Below are positions 53,440-63,466 of a DNA stretch of 64,000 nt, one piece after another. Source of the stretch: Streptomyces lincolnensis. Its GTDB lineage: Bacteria; Actinomycetota; Actinomycetes; Streptomycetales; Streptomycetaceae. The stretch is taken from assembly GCF_001685355.1 (NCBI RefSeq), contig NZ_CP016438.1, forward strand, positions 6,138,001 to 6,202,000. Reading direction: 5' to 3'. The notes beneath the pieces are model-generated. The model worked only from the letters and a program-made list of their open reading frames with translations, made no database searches and was not told the DNA's origin. The translations under genes were made by a program, and so were the position numbers. How positions within the stretch are numbered: position 1 is the stretch's first letter; the number at the start of each line of letters is the position of its first letter.

Positions 53440-54549
53440 ATGAGCGGGGGAGTGCGGTACTGGAACGAGGAGACCCAGCGCTGGGAGGACGACGACGGCA
53501 CCCGGGCCCTGTCGACCCCACCACCGCCCGCCCGGCCGGGCACCGAACCGCCGTCCGACGCGGACGGCCGGCACGGTCCCGCGGCCGGCGGCAGCGGGAG
53601 TGGCGGATGGCCCGCGACGCAGGTGTCGGCCGGGGGACCGGCTGTCCGGGATCCGGACGCGCCGGCCGGTGACGGGGTGGGGACCCCGGCGCCTCCGACG
53701 CCCCCGGTACCCCCGGCGCACCCGGCGCCCGCCGGTCCGGCCCCCGATGCCGGTGCTGGGGCCTGGCCCCCCGCACCCTGGCCGCCCGGCGATCAGGTGG
53801 CCGCGCCCGCACGCGCCGGGGGGATGAGCCGGCGGACCGTGTGGTCCGTGCTGATCGGGGCCGCCGCTGTCGGGGTCGCCGTGAGCCTGGTGCTGACGCT
53901 GGTGGTCCGGTCCGGGGACGACAAGAAGGACGACGCCGTGGTGACGGCGAGTTCGTCCCCGGCGGTGGACGTCTCGCGGCAGGGGGACCCGTCCGGGTCC
54001 CCGACGCCCACCGAGGAGACCTCCTCGCCCACCCCCACCCCCACCGCGTCCGAAGTCCCCGCGGGATACGAGCCGTTCGAGGACCCCGAGGGCTTCCGAA
54101 TAGTGCGGCCCGAGGGCTGGACGCGCAGCACCGTCGCGTCGCAGTACGGGATCGCCGTGGTCAACTACCGCAGTGCCGACAGCACCCGGCGGCTCCAGGT
54201 GTACCAGGTCGCGGAGGAGTCGCCGGACGCCTCGTTCGACCTGTATCTCTCCGAGGAGACCAGCAAGCCGGCCGGCTTCGAGGAAGTGTCCCTGGACAAC
54301 CTCGACGACCCCGCCAGCGGGTTCACGGGCTCCCGCCTGGAGTACCTCGCCGACAGCATCAAGGGCGAGCCCGAGGTGGGCACCTGGCACGTCTACGACG
54401 AGCGGTTCGTGGCCCAGGACGGGTTCATCTACGCGATCGCGGCGTACGGTCCCGACGCCAACGGCGGTGCGGACGAACTGGAGCTCCTGACCACCGCGTT
54501 GGCCGGCTTCTGCGCCCCCTACGCCTGCGACCCGGCGTCCATCGACTGA
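53440..54549 (+). CDS. Single-pass membrane protein, Pro-rich inside, unknown ectodomain
   Basis: A 369-residue protein starting MSGGVRYWNEETQRWED, with GGGGGGACG before the ATG and only 10 bases from the previous stop. The cytoplasmic ~125 residues are Pro/Ala/Gly-rich; YWNEETQRWED is like the short W-rich starts of several Streptomyces membrane proteins. One helix follows (TVWSVLIGAAAVGVAVSLVLTLVV), then a Ser/Thr/Pro stalk, then a ~160-residue ectodomain (GFRIVRPEGWTRSTVASQYGIAVVNYRS to GFCAPYACDPASID) with a likely C-terminal disulphide. Function unknown. Confidence 0.8.
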   Translation: MSGGVRYWNEETQRWEDDDGTRALSTPPPPARPGTEPPSDADGRHGPAAGGSGSGGWPATQVSAGGPAVRDPDAPAGDGVGTPAPPTPPVPPAHPAPAGPAPDAGAGAWPPAPWPPGDQVAAPARAGGMSRRTVWSVLIGAAAVGVAVSLVLTLVVRSGDDKKDDAVVTASSSPAVDVSRQGDPSGSPTPTEETSSPTPTPTASEVPAGYEPFEDPEGFRIVRPEGWTRSTVASQYGIAVVNYRSADSTRRLQVYQVAEESPDASFDLYLSEETSKPAGFEEVSLDNLDDPASGFTGSRLEYLADSIKGEPEVGTWHVYDERFVAQDGFIYAIAAYGPDANGGADELELLTTALAGFCAPYACDPASID

Positions 54550-54567
54550 GTCCGCCGCCGCACCGGG

Positions 54568-55323
54568 TCACACGCTCCGCAGCTCCTCCTTCAGCTTGCC
54601 GACGTCCACGGAGTCGTCGGGCGAGGGAGTCCGCGACGGGACCGGCTTGTCGTAGTCCGTGAAGGACAGCGTCAGGTCGGTCCCGTCGCCCTTCTGTGTG
54701 GCGGAGACCAGGCGGTGCGGGGAGTCGGAGGTGACGTACAGGGTGGTCCGGTGGCCGTCCTCCCTGCCGTTGAGCGGGATCACCTTCGTGCCGTCGACCG
54801 TCGTCTCCTCGCCCTTCGTCAGCGGGGTCGCCCCGGAGGAGTCGGGTGTGGCGATGTCCTTCTGGAAGGCGTTCAGATCGCAGGTGTCGGCCATGCCCTT
54901 GAGCATGGCGTCCTTGGTGGAGCCGTGAATGTAGCGGTTCCTGAACAGCTCGGCGACCGCCTCGCCCTGGCCGCCGGGCACCTGGGACTTCCAGAACGCG
55001 GCGTCCGGCTTCATCCACACCTCGTGGCCCCGCTTGACGATCTCGACCTTGCCGCCGTTCGAGCCCATGCGCAGGGTGCCGGCGCAGTTGCCGTCCCGGT
55101 CGAGGGCGAGGTCCATCGAGGTCGGCAGGGTCCCGCCGGCGCTGGGGCTGGTGCCGCGGTCGGTGAGCTTCAGATGGACGGACCGGGCGTCGAGGAGGTT
55201 GTCCTTCGCCTGTGTCGCGAGCTCCCGCGCGCTCGGCTCGTCGGCGGCGGCCGCCGTGCCCAGGGTGAGCGCGAGCAGCGGGATCGTGCTCACCGCCGTA
55301 CGGATCACCGCTCTGCCGGTCAT
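54568..55323 (-). CDS. Secreted LolA/LppX-like protein
   Basis: A 251-residue exported protein from ATG 55323 with a perfect GGAGGTGA site. Signal peptide about 1-27 (STIPLLALTLGTAAA); there is no lipobox cysteine. The mature part (ARELATQAKDNLLDARSVHLKLTDRG, then GGKVEIVKRGHEVWMKPDAAFWKSQ, ending LTLSFTDYDKPV) resembles the LolA/LppX-LprG fold, which carries lipids across the envelope. Convergent with the previous gene, stops 18 bases apart. Substrate unknown. Confidence 0.78.
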   Translation of the reverse strand: MTGRAVIRTAVSTIPLLALTLGTAAAADEPSARELATQAKDNLLDARSVHLKLTDRGTSPSAGGTLPTSMDLALDRDGNCAGTLRMGSNGGKVEIVKRGHEVWMKPDAAFWKSQVPGGQGEAVAELFRNRYIHGSTKDAMLKGMADTCDLNAFQKDIATPDSSGATPLTKGEETTVDGTKVIPLNGREDGHRTTLYVTSDSPHRLVSATQKGDGTDLTLSFTDYDKPVPSRTPSPDDSVDVGKLKEELRSV

Positions 55324-55410
55324 GCCGTCACCTCCGCCGCGCACCCTTCTCAGCGTACTTTTCGCCCCATTTGCCCGCATGTTCAGTGACACAGCCCACT
55401 TTCGGCCATG

Positions 55411-55476
55411 GATTGCGCATGCAATCGGAGGGCGGGGGCAGGCGCTCACGGTCCCGCTGAGTCACACGCGTGTGAC
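55411..55476. promoter_or_regulatory. Two candidate operators upstream of betB
   Basis: GTCACACGCGTGTGAC (55461-55476) is a perfect 16-bp palindrome 38 bases before the ATG, the kind bound by TetR/BetI regulators. GATTGC-GCAT-GCAATC (55411-55426) is a second inverted repeat with 6-bp arms. No regulator gene is present in the window next to it. Confidence 0.5.
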
Positions 55477-55514
55477 ACAGGGGTACTGAACAGGAACGGA
55501 AGGCAATACCGATC

Positions 55515-57053
55515 ATGGCGGACACACCAGGACTCCCGGCAGAACTCCCCGCGCGGAAGACCATCCACGTGGACGGGGAGTGGCGCGCGGCCACCTCCGG
55601 TGCCACGCGCGAGATCCTCGACCCCGCGGACGCCCTGCCGTTCGCCCTGGTCGCGGAGGGTGACGAGAAGGACACCGACCTGGCGGTCGCGGCGGCCCGG
55701 CGGGCCTTCGACGGCGGCCGGGGCGGCTGGCCGCTCACCCCCGTCGCGGAACGCGCCGCGCTGCTGCGCCGCGTCGCCGATCTCCTCGTACGCGACCGCG
55801 AAGAGCTCGGTCTCCTGGAGAGCCGGGACGCGGGCAAGACCGTCGAGGAGGGCCGGGTCGACATCGACTGCGTCGCCGACGCCTTCCGCTACTTCGCCGA
55901 CCTCGTCGCGGGTGACGCGCCGGGCCGGGTCGTCGACGCGGGCTCACCCGACATCCACAGTGTCGTCGTCCACGAGCCGATCGGGGTCTGCGCGCTCATC
56001 ACGCCCTGGAACTACCCCCTCCTCCAGGCGAGTTGGAAGATCGCGCCCGCGCTCGCGGCCGGCAACACCTTCGTGGTCAAGCCCAGCGAGATCACCCCGC
56101 TGTCGACCGTCGCGCTGATCGACCTGCTGGCCGAGGCCGGGCTGCCCGCCGGCGTCGCGAACATCGTCACCGGTCCCGGCCACTCGGTCGGTGCCCGGCT
56201 CTCCGAGCACCCCGACGTCGACCTCGTCTCCTTCACCGGCGGCCTGATCAGCGGCACGAAGGTGGCGCAGGCCGCCGCCCCGACCGTGAAGAAGGTCGCC
56301 CTCGAACTCGGCGGCAAGAACCCCAACGTCGTCTTCGCCGACGCCTGCGCCACCGAGGAGGGCTTCGACACCGCCGTCGACCAGGCCCTCAACGCCGCCT
56401 TCATCCACAGCGGCCAGGTCTGCTCGGCCGGCGCCCGGCTCATCGTCGAGGAGTCGCTCCGGGAGCGCTTCGTCGCCGAACTCGCCCGCCGGGCCGAGCG
56501 GATCCGCCTCGGCCGCGGCACCGCCGACGGCGTCGAGTGCGGCCCGCTCGTCTCCGAGCAGCAGCGCTCCAAGGTCGAGGCGTACGTCGACTCCGCGCTC
56601 AAGGAGGGCGCGGTGCTGCGCTCCGGAGGCAAGCGGCCCGAGCCGTCCCCGGAGCGGCCGGAGAACGGCTACTTCTACGAACCGACCGTCCTCGACCACT
56701 GCCACCGCGAGATGAGGGTCGTACGCGAAGAGGTCTTCGGACCCGTCCTCACGGTGGAGACCTTCCGCACCGAGGACGAGGCGATCGCCCTCGCCAACGA
56801 CACCGAGTACGGCCTCGCCGGGGGCGTCTGGAGTGCCGACGCCGGGCGGGCCCGCAGGGTCGCGGGCCGACTGCGCCACGGCACCGTCTGGATCAACGAC
56901 TTCCACCCCTACCTCCCGCAGGCGGAGTGGGGCGGCTTCGGAAAGAGCGGAGTGGGCCGTGAACTCGGCCCCGCCGGACTCGCCGAGTACCGCGAGACCA
57001 AGCACGTCTACCAGAACCTCGCCCCGAAGCCCGTCCGCTGGTTCGCCGGCTGA
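55515..57053 (+). CDS. betB: Betaine aldehyde dehydrogenase-like
   Basis: A 512-residue NAD(P)-dependent aldehyde dehydrogenase. Catalytic residues: N166 (TPWNYPLLQ), E264 (LELGGKNPN) and C303 (GQVCSAG). ATG 55515, with GGAAGG upstream. In context with a choline-oxidase-type GMC enzyme and a betaine importer it should oxidise betaine aldehyde to glycine betaine, an osmoprotectant. The N-terminal ~12 residues are an extension. No regulatory gene is adjacent, but palindromes upstream suggest one. Confidence 0.9.
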   Translation: MADTPGLPAELPARKTIHVDGEWRAATSGATREILDPADALPFALVAEGDEKDTDLAVAAARRAFDGGRGGWPLTPVAERAALLRRVADLLVRDREELGLLESRDAGKTVEEGRVDIDCVADAFRYFADLVAGDAPGRVVDAGSPDIHSVVVHEPIGVCALITPWNYPLLQASWKIAPALAAGNTFVVKPSEITPLSTVALIDLLAEAGLPAGVANIVTGPGHSVGARLSEHPDVDLVSFTGGLISGTKVAQAAAPTVKKVALELGGKNPNVVFADACATEEGFDTAVDQALNAAFIHSGQVCSAGARLIVEESLRERFVAELARRAERIRLGRGTADGVECGPLVSEQQRSKVEAYVDSALKEGAVLRSGGKRPEPSPERPENGYFYEPTVLDHCHREMRVVREEVFGPVLTVETFRTEDEAIALANDTEYGLAGGVWSADAGRARRVAGRLRHGTVWINDFHPYLPQAEWGGFGKSGVGRELGPAGLAEYRETKHVYQNLAPKPVRWFAG

Positions 57054-57112
57054 CCCCTCCCCGCCCCCTTTTGCCCCCTGCGTTTTCCTCGCACGCCCCC
57101 AGGAGTACCCCC

Positions 57113-58636
57113 ATGCCTGAGCACGAATACGACTATGTCGTGGTCGGCGGCGGCACCGCCGGCTCCGTCATCGCCTCCCGCCTCACCGAGAATCCCGACG
57201 TCACCGTCGCCGTCATCGAGGGCGGCCCGAGCGACGTCGGCCGGGACGACGTCCTGACCCTGCGCCGCTGGATGGGCCTGCTCGGCGGCGAACTGGACTA
57301 CGACTACCCCACCACCGAGCAGCCACGCGGCAACTCCCACATCCGGCACAGCCGCGCCAGGGTCCTCGGCGGCTGCTCCTCGCACAACACCCTCATCGCC
57401 TTCAAGCCGCTGCCGTCCGACTGGGACGAGTGGGAGGCGGCCGGCGCCAAGGGCTGGGGCGCGGTGCCGATGGAGGCGTACTTCGCCCGGCTGAAGAACA
57501 ACATCGTCGCCGTGGACGACAAGGACCGCAACGCCATCGCCCGCGACTTCGTCGACGCGGCGCAGAACGCGCTCGACGTGCCCCGCGTCGAGGGCTTCAA
57601 CAAGAAGCCGTTCAACGACGGTGTCGGCTTCTTCGACCTCGCCTACCACCCGGAGACCAACAAGCGCTCCTCGGCTTCGGTGGCCTACCTCCACCCGGTG
57701 ATGGACGAGCGCGCCAACCTGACGATCCTGCTGGAGACCTGGGCGTACCGGCTGGAGCTGAACGGCACCCGCGCCGAGGGCGTGCACGTACGCGCCAAGG
57801 ACGGCGAGGAGTTCGTCGTCCGCGCCCGGCGCGAGGTGCTGCTGTGCGCGGGCGCCGTCGACTCGCCCCGGCTGCTGCTGCACTCGGGCATCGGGCCGAA
57901 GGAGGACCTCGCCCGGCTGGGCATCCCCGTCGTGCACGATCTGCCGGGCGTCGGCGAGAACCTCCTAGACCACCCCGAGTCGGTGATCGTCTGGGAGACC
58001 AACGGCCCCATCCCGGAGAACTCCGCGATGGACTCCGACGCGGGCCTGTTCGTGCGGCGCGACCCCGACCACGCGGGCCCCGATCTGATGTTCCACTTCT
58101 ACCAGATCCCGTTCACGGACAATCCGGAGCGACTGGGCTACGAGCGGCCGGAGTTCGGCGTCTCCATGACCCCCAACATCCCCAAGCCGAAGAGCCGCGG
58201 CCGGCTGTACCTGACCAGCGCCGACCCGTCCGTCAAGCCCGCCCTCGACTTCCGGTACTTCACCGACGAGGACGACCACGACGGCCGCACCCTCGTCGAC
58301 GGCATCAGGATCGCCCGCGAGATCGCCAAGGCCGAACCGCTCGCCGGCTGGCTCAAGCGCGAGGTGGCCCCCGGCCCCGAGGTCACGGGCGACGAGGAAC
58401 TGAGCGAGTACGCCCGCAAGGTCGCGCACACCGTCTACCACCCGGCGGGCACCTGCAGGATGGGCGACGCCGACGACGAACTGGCGGTCGTGGACCCGGA
58501 GTTGAGGATCCGAGGCCTGGACGGCATCCGGATCGCCGATGCCTCGGTGTTCCCGACCATGACCGCGGTGAACCCGATGATCGGAGTGCTCATGGTCGGT
58601 GAGAAGGCTGTCGACCTGATCGGAGGCGGTGCGTGA
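57113..58636 (+). CDS. betA: Choline dehydrogenase/GMC oxidoreductase
   Basis: A 507-residue FAD flavoprotein. ATG at 57113 follows AGGAG; an earlier GTG-like frame start at 57071 is not supported. FAD-binding [18 protein letters not shown] near the N-terminus; GMC signature 1 around [12 protein letters not shown]; signature 2 [17 protein letters not shown]-terminal active-site His and Asn in [12 protein letters not shown] and [10 protein letters not shown]. With the dehydrogenase upstream it would turn choline into glycine betaine. Its stop overlaps the ATP-binding gene start (TGATG), linking synthesis with transport. Confidence 0.9.
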   Translation: MPEHEYDYVVVGGGTAGSVIASRLTENPDVTVAVIEGGPSDVGRDDVLTLRRWMGLLGGELDYDYPTTEQPRGNSHIRHSRARVLGGCSSHNTLIAFKPLPSDWDEWEAAGAKGWGAVPMEAYFARLKNNIVAVDDKDRNAIARDFVDAAQNALDVPRVEGFNKKPFNDGVGFFDLAYHPETNKRSSASVAYLHPVMDERANLTILLETWAYRLELNGTRAEGVHVRAKDGEEFVVRARREVLLCAGAVDSPRLLLHSGIGPKEDLARLGIPVVHDLPGVGENLLDHPESVIVWETNGPIPENSAMDSDAGLFVRRDPDHAGPDLMFHFYQIPFTDNPERLGYERPEFGVSMTPNIPKPKSRGRLYLTSADPSVKPALDFRYFTDEDDHDGRTLVDGIRIAREIAKAEPLAGWLKREVAPGPEVTGDEELSEYARKVAHTVYHPAGTCRMGDADDELAVVDPELRIRGLDGIRIADASVFPTMTAVNPMIGVLMVGEKAVDLIGGGA

Positions 58637-59766
58637 TGAGTACGACCACCGAACTGACGCCGCCGGGCGTCGACAAGGCCGCGGACACCGCCGTCTTCTC
58701 CGTCGAGGGCCTGTGGAAGGTCTTCGGCCCGAAGGCGGAGCGCGTCCCGGCCGACCCCGAACTGGCCGCGCTCGCCCCCACCGAACTGCGGGAACGCACC
58801 GGCTGCACCGCCGCCGTCCGTGACGTCTCCTTCGACGTGCGCAAGGGCGAGGTCTTCGTCGTCATGGGCCTGTCCGGCTCAGGCAAGTCCACGCTCGTGC
58901 GCTGTCTGACCCGGCTGATCGAGCCGACCTCCGGCGCCGTCGTGATCGACGGCGAGGACGTGCTCGCCATGGACAAGACCCGCCTGCGCGAACTGCGCCG
59001 CAACCGCGCCTCCATGGTCTTCCAGCACTTCGGCCTGCTCCCGCACCGCACGGTCCTCGACAACGTGGCCTACGGCCTGGAGATCCAGGGCGTCGGCAGG
59101 TCCGAGCGCCGCGAACGGGCCGCCCAGGTCGTCAAGAAGGTCGGCCTGGAGGGCATGGAGCAGCGCAGGCCCGGCCAGCTCTCCGGCGGCCAGCAGCAGC
59201 GCGTCGGCCTGGCCCGCGCGCTCGCCGTCGACCCCGAGGTGCTGCTCTTCGACGAGCCGTTCAGCGCGCTCGACCCGCTGATCCGCCGCGACATGCAGGA
59301 AGAGGTCATCCGCCTGCACCGCGACGAGGGCCGCACCATGGTCTTCATCACCCACGACCTCAACGAGGCCCTGCGCCTCGGCGACCGCATCGCCCTGATG
59401 CGCGACGGCGAGATCGTGCAGCTCGGCACGCCCGAGGAGATCGTCGGCTCGCCCGCCAACGACTACGTGCGCGACTTCGTCCGTGACGTGCCGCGCGCCG
59501 ACGTCATGAGCGTGCGCAGCGCCATGCGGCCCGCCGAGGCCGGCGAGGCGACCGGCGGGGCGTCCGTCACCCCCGGCACCACCGTCTCCGAGGCCATCGA
59601 GGCCGTCGTCCGCACCGGCGCCCCGGTGCGCGTCATGGACGACGGCCGCTGCCTCGGCGTCGTCGACCACGAGCGACTGCTCGGCGTCGTCGCCGGGGTG
59701 TCCGGGCCCGTGTCCGGGCCTGTGTCCGGGCCCCGCAAGGGGAACACCGGCGAGGTGGTCGCCTGA
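58636..59766 (+). CDS. proV: Glycine betaine ABC transporter ATP-binding protein
   Basis: A 376-residue ATPase of the OpuA/ProV type. ATG 58636 shares a base with the betA stop; GTG three bases earlier is possible. Walker [11 protein letters not shown]-loop [10 protein letters not shown], signature LSGGQQQR, Walker [16 protein letters not shown]-loop FITHDLNEA. The long N-terminal part ([20 protein letters not shown]) is typical of ProV. After the ATPase comes one CBS-like segment ([29 protein letters not shown]), used in osmosensing in relatives, and a short [10 protein letters not shown] repeat. Confidence 0.94.
   Translation: MSTTTELTPPGVDKAADTAVFSVEGLWKVFGPKAERVPADPELAALAPTELRERTGCTAAVRDVSFDVRKGEVFVVMGLSGSGKSTLVRCLTRLIEPTSGAVVIDGEDVLAMDKTRLRELRRNRASMVFQHFGLLPHRTVLDNVAYGLEIQGVGRSERRERAAQVVKKVGLEGMEQRRPGQLSGGQQQRVGLARALAVDPEVLLFDEPFSALDPLIRRDMQEEVIRLHRDEGRTMVFITHDLNEALRLGDRIALMRDGEIVQLGTPEEIVGSPANDYVRDFVRDVPRADVMSVRSAMRPAEAGEATGGASVTPGTTVSEAIEAVVRTGAPVRVMDDGRCLGVVDHERLLGVVAGVSGPVSGPVSGPRKGNTGEVVA
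59698..59733 (+). repeat. 12-bp tandem repeat at the end of proV
   Basis: Three copies of GTGTCCGGGCCC (one base change in copy 2) encode VSGP three times beyond the CBS-like segment. Probably a tolerated linker expansion. Confidence 0.85.
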
Positions 59767-61754
59767 TGGCCACCGCCACCGCATCCGGCCCGATGCGGCT
59801 CACCGGAATCGGCACCCTGCTCAGGCACCGGGCCGTCGGCAAGCTCGTGCTGCTCGCCGTCGCCGCGGCCGTGCTCGTCCCGATCGCCAACGCCAGGTGG
59901 GCCTCCGGCGCCTGGCCCGACGCCCTCACCGTCGACCTGACCTCACCGCTCGGCAGGGCCAGCGACTGGATCATCGACAACCGGGACAGCCACTGGCTGT
60001 TCACCTACTTCCTGGGGCACATCTCCAACGCCATCGTGATCTCGGTGCGCGCCGTCTACCTGGTGCTCCTCGCGGGCGGCTGGGCCGGTGTCGTCGCCGG
60101 TGCCGCGCTGGTCGCCTGGCGGGTCGCGGGCGTGCGGCTCGCGGTCCTCACGGTCGCCTCGTTCGGCGTGTGCGGGCTGCTCGGCATGTGGGTGCCGACG
60201 ATGCAGACGCTGGCCCTGATGGTCGTGGCCGTCATCGCCGCCGTCGTGCTCGGCATGCTCATGGGGCTCGCCGCCGGCCTCAGCGACCGGATCTTCCGCG
60301 TCCTGCGGCCGGTCCTCGACACCATGCAGGTCCTGCCCGCCTTCTCGTACCTGCTGCCGGTCGCCCTGATCTTCGGCGTCGGCGTGCCCGCCGCGGTCCT
60401 CGCGACCGTCGTGTACGCGGCCCCGCCGATGGCCCGGCTCACCGCGCTCGGCCTGCGCGGCGCCGACAGCGGCGTGCTGGAGGCCGTGACCTCGCTCGGC
60501 ACCACCGCCCGCCAGCGCCTGTTCTCCGCCCGCCTCCCGCTGGCCCGCAAGGAACTCCTGCTCGGCCTCAACCAGACGATCATGATGGCGCTGTCCATGG
60601 CCGTCATCGCGTCGATGATCGGTGGCGCCGGCCTCGGTGACCGCGTCTACCAGGCACTCGGCACCGTGGACGTCGGCGCGGCCCTCGCGGCCGGTATCCC
60701 GATCGTGCTGCTCGCCGTGGTCCTCGACCGGGTGACGGGCGCCGCCGGTGAACGGCTGGGCGCGGACGCCCAGGGTGAGGCCCTCTCACCGCTGCGCGGC
60801 CGGCGCGGCTGGTCCGTGGCCGCCGTCGTGACCGTCGCCGTCGCGCTCGTCGCACGGTTCGCCGGCCGGCTGGAGTGGCCGACGAGCTGGACGGTGGACA
60901 TCGTCGAGCCGGTCAACACCGCCAAGGACTGGATGGTCGACCACCTCTACACCGGCGTGCCCGTCGTCGGCGGCACCGCCGACTGGGCCGCGCACTTCAC
61001 CACCTGGGTCCTCGACCCGGTCCGCGACGGACTCCAGGACCTGCCCTGGTGGTCGGTGCTGCTCGTCGTCGCGGCCCTCGCCTGGACGATCGGCACCTGG
61101 CAGACCGCCCTGACCGCCGTCCTCGCCATGGCCGGGATCGGCGTCCTGGGCGTCTGGGACAAGTCCCTCGACACGCTCGCGCAGGTCCTCGCGGCCGTCG
61201 CCGTCACCGTCGTCCTCGGCTTCGCGATCGGCATCGCCACCGCCAGGAGCACCCGCCTCGAACGGCTCCTGCGGCCCGTGCTCGACGTCTTCCAGACGAT
61301 GCCGCAGTTCGTGTACCTGATCCCGGTCGTCGCCCTCTTCGGCATCGGCCGGGCCCCCGCGGTCGCCGCGGCCGTCATCTACGCGCTGCCCGCCGTCATC
61401 CGCATCACCACCCAGGGCCTGCGTCAGGTCGACGGCGCCGCGATGGAGGCCTCGCGCTCGCTCGGTGCCACCAGCTGGCAGCAGCTGCGCCAGGTCCAGC
61501 TCCCGCTGGCCCGCCCCGCACTGCTGCTCGCCCTGAACCAGGCGGTCGTCCTGGTCCTCGCCGTCGTCGTCATCGGCGCCCTGGTCGGCGGTGGCGCGCT
61601 CGGCTACGACGTCGTGTTCGGCATCGCCCAGGGCGACCTGGCGACCGGCATGGTCGGAGGCGTCGCGATCGTCTGCCTCGGTCTGATGCTGGACCGGGTG
61701 ACCCAGCCCACGACCCGCCGGGACCACGGCGCCGGCACGAAGAAGGGAGCGTGA
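59766..61754 (+). CDS. proW: Glycine betaine ABC permease, duplicated fusion
   Basis: A 662-residue permease; ATG 59766 overlaps the ATPase stop. Two BPD-type permease halves lie in one chain. Each has the ABC-coupling EAA-like loop: first LGLRGADSGVLEAVTSLGTTARQRLFSARLPLARKELL, second GLRQVDGAAMEASRSLGATSWQQLRQVQLPLARPALL. Matching pre-domain segments (ASDWIIDNRDSHWLF and AKDWMVDHLYTGVPV) show an internal duplication. So one polypeptide can form the full membrane pore instead of a homodimer. Works with the ATPase and the lipoprotein downstream. Confidence 0.92.
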   Translation: MATATASGPMRLTGIGTLLRHRAVGKLVLLAVAAAVLVPIANARWASGAWPDALTVDLTSPLGRASDWIIDNRDSHWLFTYFLGHISNAIVISVRAVYLVLLAGGWAGVVAGAALVAWRVAGVRLAVLTVASFGVCGLLGMWVPTMQTLALMVVAVIAAVVLGMLMGLAAGLSDRIFRVLRPVLDTMQVLPAFSYLLPVALIFGVGVPAAVLATVVYAAPPMARLTALGLRGADSGVLEAVTSLGTTARQRLFSARLPLARKELLLGLNQTIMMALSMAVIASMIGGAGLGDRVYQALGTVDVGAALAAGIPIVLLAVVLDRVTGAAGERLGADAQGEALSPLRGRRGWSVAAVVTVAVALVARFAGRLEWPTSWTVDIVEPVNTAKDWMVDHLYTGVPVVGGTADWAAHFTTWVLDPVRDGLQDLPWWSVLLVVAALAWTIGTWQTALTAVLAMAGIGVLGVWDKSLDTLAQVLAAVAVTVVLGFAIGIATARSTRLERLLRPVLDVFQTMPQFVYLIPVVALFGIGRAPAVAAAVIYALPAVIRITTQGLRQVDGAAMEASRSLGATSWQQLRQVQLPLARPALLLALNQAVVLVLAVVVIGALVGGGALGYDVVFGIAQGDLATGMVGGVAIVCLGLMLDRVTQPTTRRDHGAGTKKGA

Positions 61755-61755
61755 C

Positions 61756-62712
61756 ATGCGACGTCGTACGACTGCCCTGGCGGGCTCGCTGCTGTTGCTG
61801 ACCGTGACCGGCTGCGGTGCCGCCGACATGACCAAGCAGGCGTCCCCGTACGCCAACGCGGGAGGCGCCAAGACCGTGACGCTCTCCGTCCAGAGCTGGG
61901 TGGGCGCCCAGGCGGACGTGGCGGTCGCCGAGTACCTGCTCAAGCACGAGCTGGGCTACCGGGTCGACCGGGTCCAGATCGACGAGGTCCCGGCCTGGGA
62001 CGCCCTCAGCCAGGGCCGCGTCGACGCGATCCTGGAGGACTGGGGCCATCCCGAGCAGGAACAGCGCTACGTCAAGGACAAGAAGACGATCACGCCCGGC
62101 GGCGACCTCGGCGTCACCGGGCACATCGGCTGGTTCGTCCCGACGTACTTCGCGAAGAAGCACCCGGACGTCACCGACTGGAAGAACCTCAACAAGTACG
62201 CCTCGCAGTTCCGCACCGCGGAGAGCGGCGGCCAGGGGCAGTTGATGGACGGCTCCCCGTCGTACGTCACCAACGACAAGGCCCTCGTGCAGAACCTCGG
62301 CCTGGACTACAAGGTCGTCTTCGCGGGCTCCGAGGCGGCGCAGATCACCCAGATCGAGCAGTTCGCCAAGGAGAACAAGCCCTTCCTGACCTACTGGTAC
62401 AAGCCGCAGTGGCTCTTCGAGAAGGTGCCGATGACGGAGGTGAAGCTGCCCGCGTACAAGGAGGGCTGCGACGCCGACCTGGAGAAGATCAAGTGCGCCT
62501 ACCCGCACACGCCGCTCCAGAAGTACCTCAACACCGACTTCGCCGAGAACGGCGGCAAGGCGGCCGCCTTCCTGAAGAACTTCAAGTGGAGCGAGGCCGA
62601 CCAGAACGAGGTCGCCCTCGATATCGCCGACAGGAAGATGTCCCCGCAGGACGCGGCGAAGAAGTGGATCGAGGGGCATGAGCCGACGTGGCGGGAGTGG
62701 TTGCCGAAGTAG
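61756..62712 (+). CDS. proX: Glycine betaine-binding lipoprotein
   Basis: A 318-residue solute-binding lipoprotein with lipobox LTVTGC (C20). The mature part is OpuAC-like: VTLSVQSWVGAQADVAVAEYLLKHELGYRV, then ILEDWGHPEQEQRY and FLTYWYKPQWLFEK with the Trp/Tyr aromatic cage residues used to bind betaine cations. ATG is 2 bases from the permease stop. Last gene of the betB-betA-proVWX operon; convergent with the PEP mutase-family gene after a 25-base gap. Confidence 0.94.
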   Translation: MRRRTTALAGSLLLLTVTGCGAADMTKQASPYANAGGAKTVTLSVQSWVGAQADVAVAEYLLKHELGYRVDRVQIDEVPAWDALSQGRVDAILEDWGHPEQEQRYVKDKKTITPGGDLGVTGHIGWFVPTYFAKKHPDVTDWKNLNKYASQFRTAESGGQGQLMDGSPSYVTNDKALVQNLGLDYKVVFAGSEAAQITQIEQFAKENKPFLTYWYKPQWLFEKVPMTEVKLPAYKEGCDADLEKIKCAYPHTPLQKYLNTDFAENGGKAAAFLKNFKWSEADQNEVALDIADRKMSPQDAAKKWIEGHEPTWREWLPK

Positions 62713-62737
62713 GTTGGCCGCGGGGTGGTCGCCGGGC

Positions 62738-63466
62738 TCAGGTCAGGCGGTCGGCGACCTCCCTGAGCGCGGCGGCCGCCCGCCGCTGGAGTCCCGGCCC
62801 GAACGTGACGCGGGTGGCCCCGAGTTCACCGAGTTCGGTGGGCGAGGGGCCGCCGTCGAGCTCCGCGAACACGTTGAGCGGCCCCTGGATCCCGGACCGC
62901 AGCAGGGGCAGTACGGTCGTCGGGGCGCCGATCGGATACACGCAGTCGGCGCCCGCGGCGACGTACAACGCGGCCCGCTCGATGGCCCGTGCGGGATCGG
63001 ACACGCCCCGCACGAAGGTGTCCACGCGCGCGTTGACGAAGAGCAGGTCGCCGGCCGCGTACCGCACCTCGGCGAGCCGGTCCGCGTGCTCGCGCGGGTC
63101 CTGGAGGACGCCCCCGACGGAGTCCTCCAGGTTGCAGCCGACGGCGCCCGCCTCCAGCAGCCGCTCGACCAGCTCCTTCGGCGCGAGTCCGTAACCGCCC
63201 TCCACGTCCGCCGACACCGGCACGTCCACGGCCCGGACGATCCGCGCCACCGCGGCGAACATCTCGTCGGCCGGGGTCTTCCCGTCCTCGTACCCGAGCG
63301 AGGCGGCGACCCCCGCGCTGGGTGTGGCGAGCGCGGGGAACCCGGCCTCCTCCAGGACCCGCGCACTGGCCGCGTCCCAGGGGCCGGGCAGGACAAGGGG
63401 CTTCTCCGGAGTGCGGCCGCGGTGCAGGGCACGGAAGATCTCGACCTTGGTCACAGTGGGTGTCAC
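62738..63466 (-). CDS. Isocitrate lyase/PEP mutase family protein
   Basis: A 242-residue TIM-barrel enzyme of the ICL/PEP mutase superfamily. GTG start at 63466. Conserved blocks: LPGPWDAASARVLEEAGFPALATPSAGVAASLGYEDG, VPVSADVEGGYG with the Mg-binding Asp, and AVGCNLEDSVGG with the family NLEDS. It lacks an obvious KKCGH-type ICL cysteine loop, so it is probably a C-C bond lyase acting on small oxaloacetate- or methylisocitrate-like acids, or a PEP mutase relative. Overlaps the upstream AhpD-like gene by 4 bases. Confidence 0.88.
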   Translation of the reverse strand: MTPTVTKVEIFRALHRGRTPEKPLVLPGPWDAASARVLEEAGFPALATPSAGVAASLGYEDGKTPADEMFAAVARIVRAVDVPVSADVEGGYGLAPKELVERLLEAGAVGCNLEDSVGGVLQDPREHADRLAEVRYAAGDLLFVNARVDTFVRGVSDPARAIERAALYVAAGADCVYPIGAPTTVLPLLRSGIQGPLNVFAELDGGPSPTELGELGATRVTFGPGLQRRAAAALREVADRLT

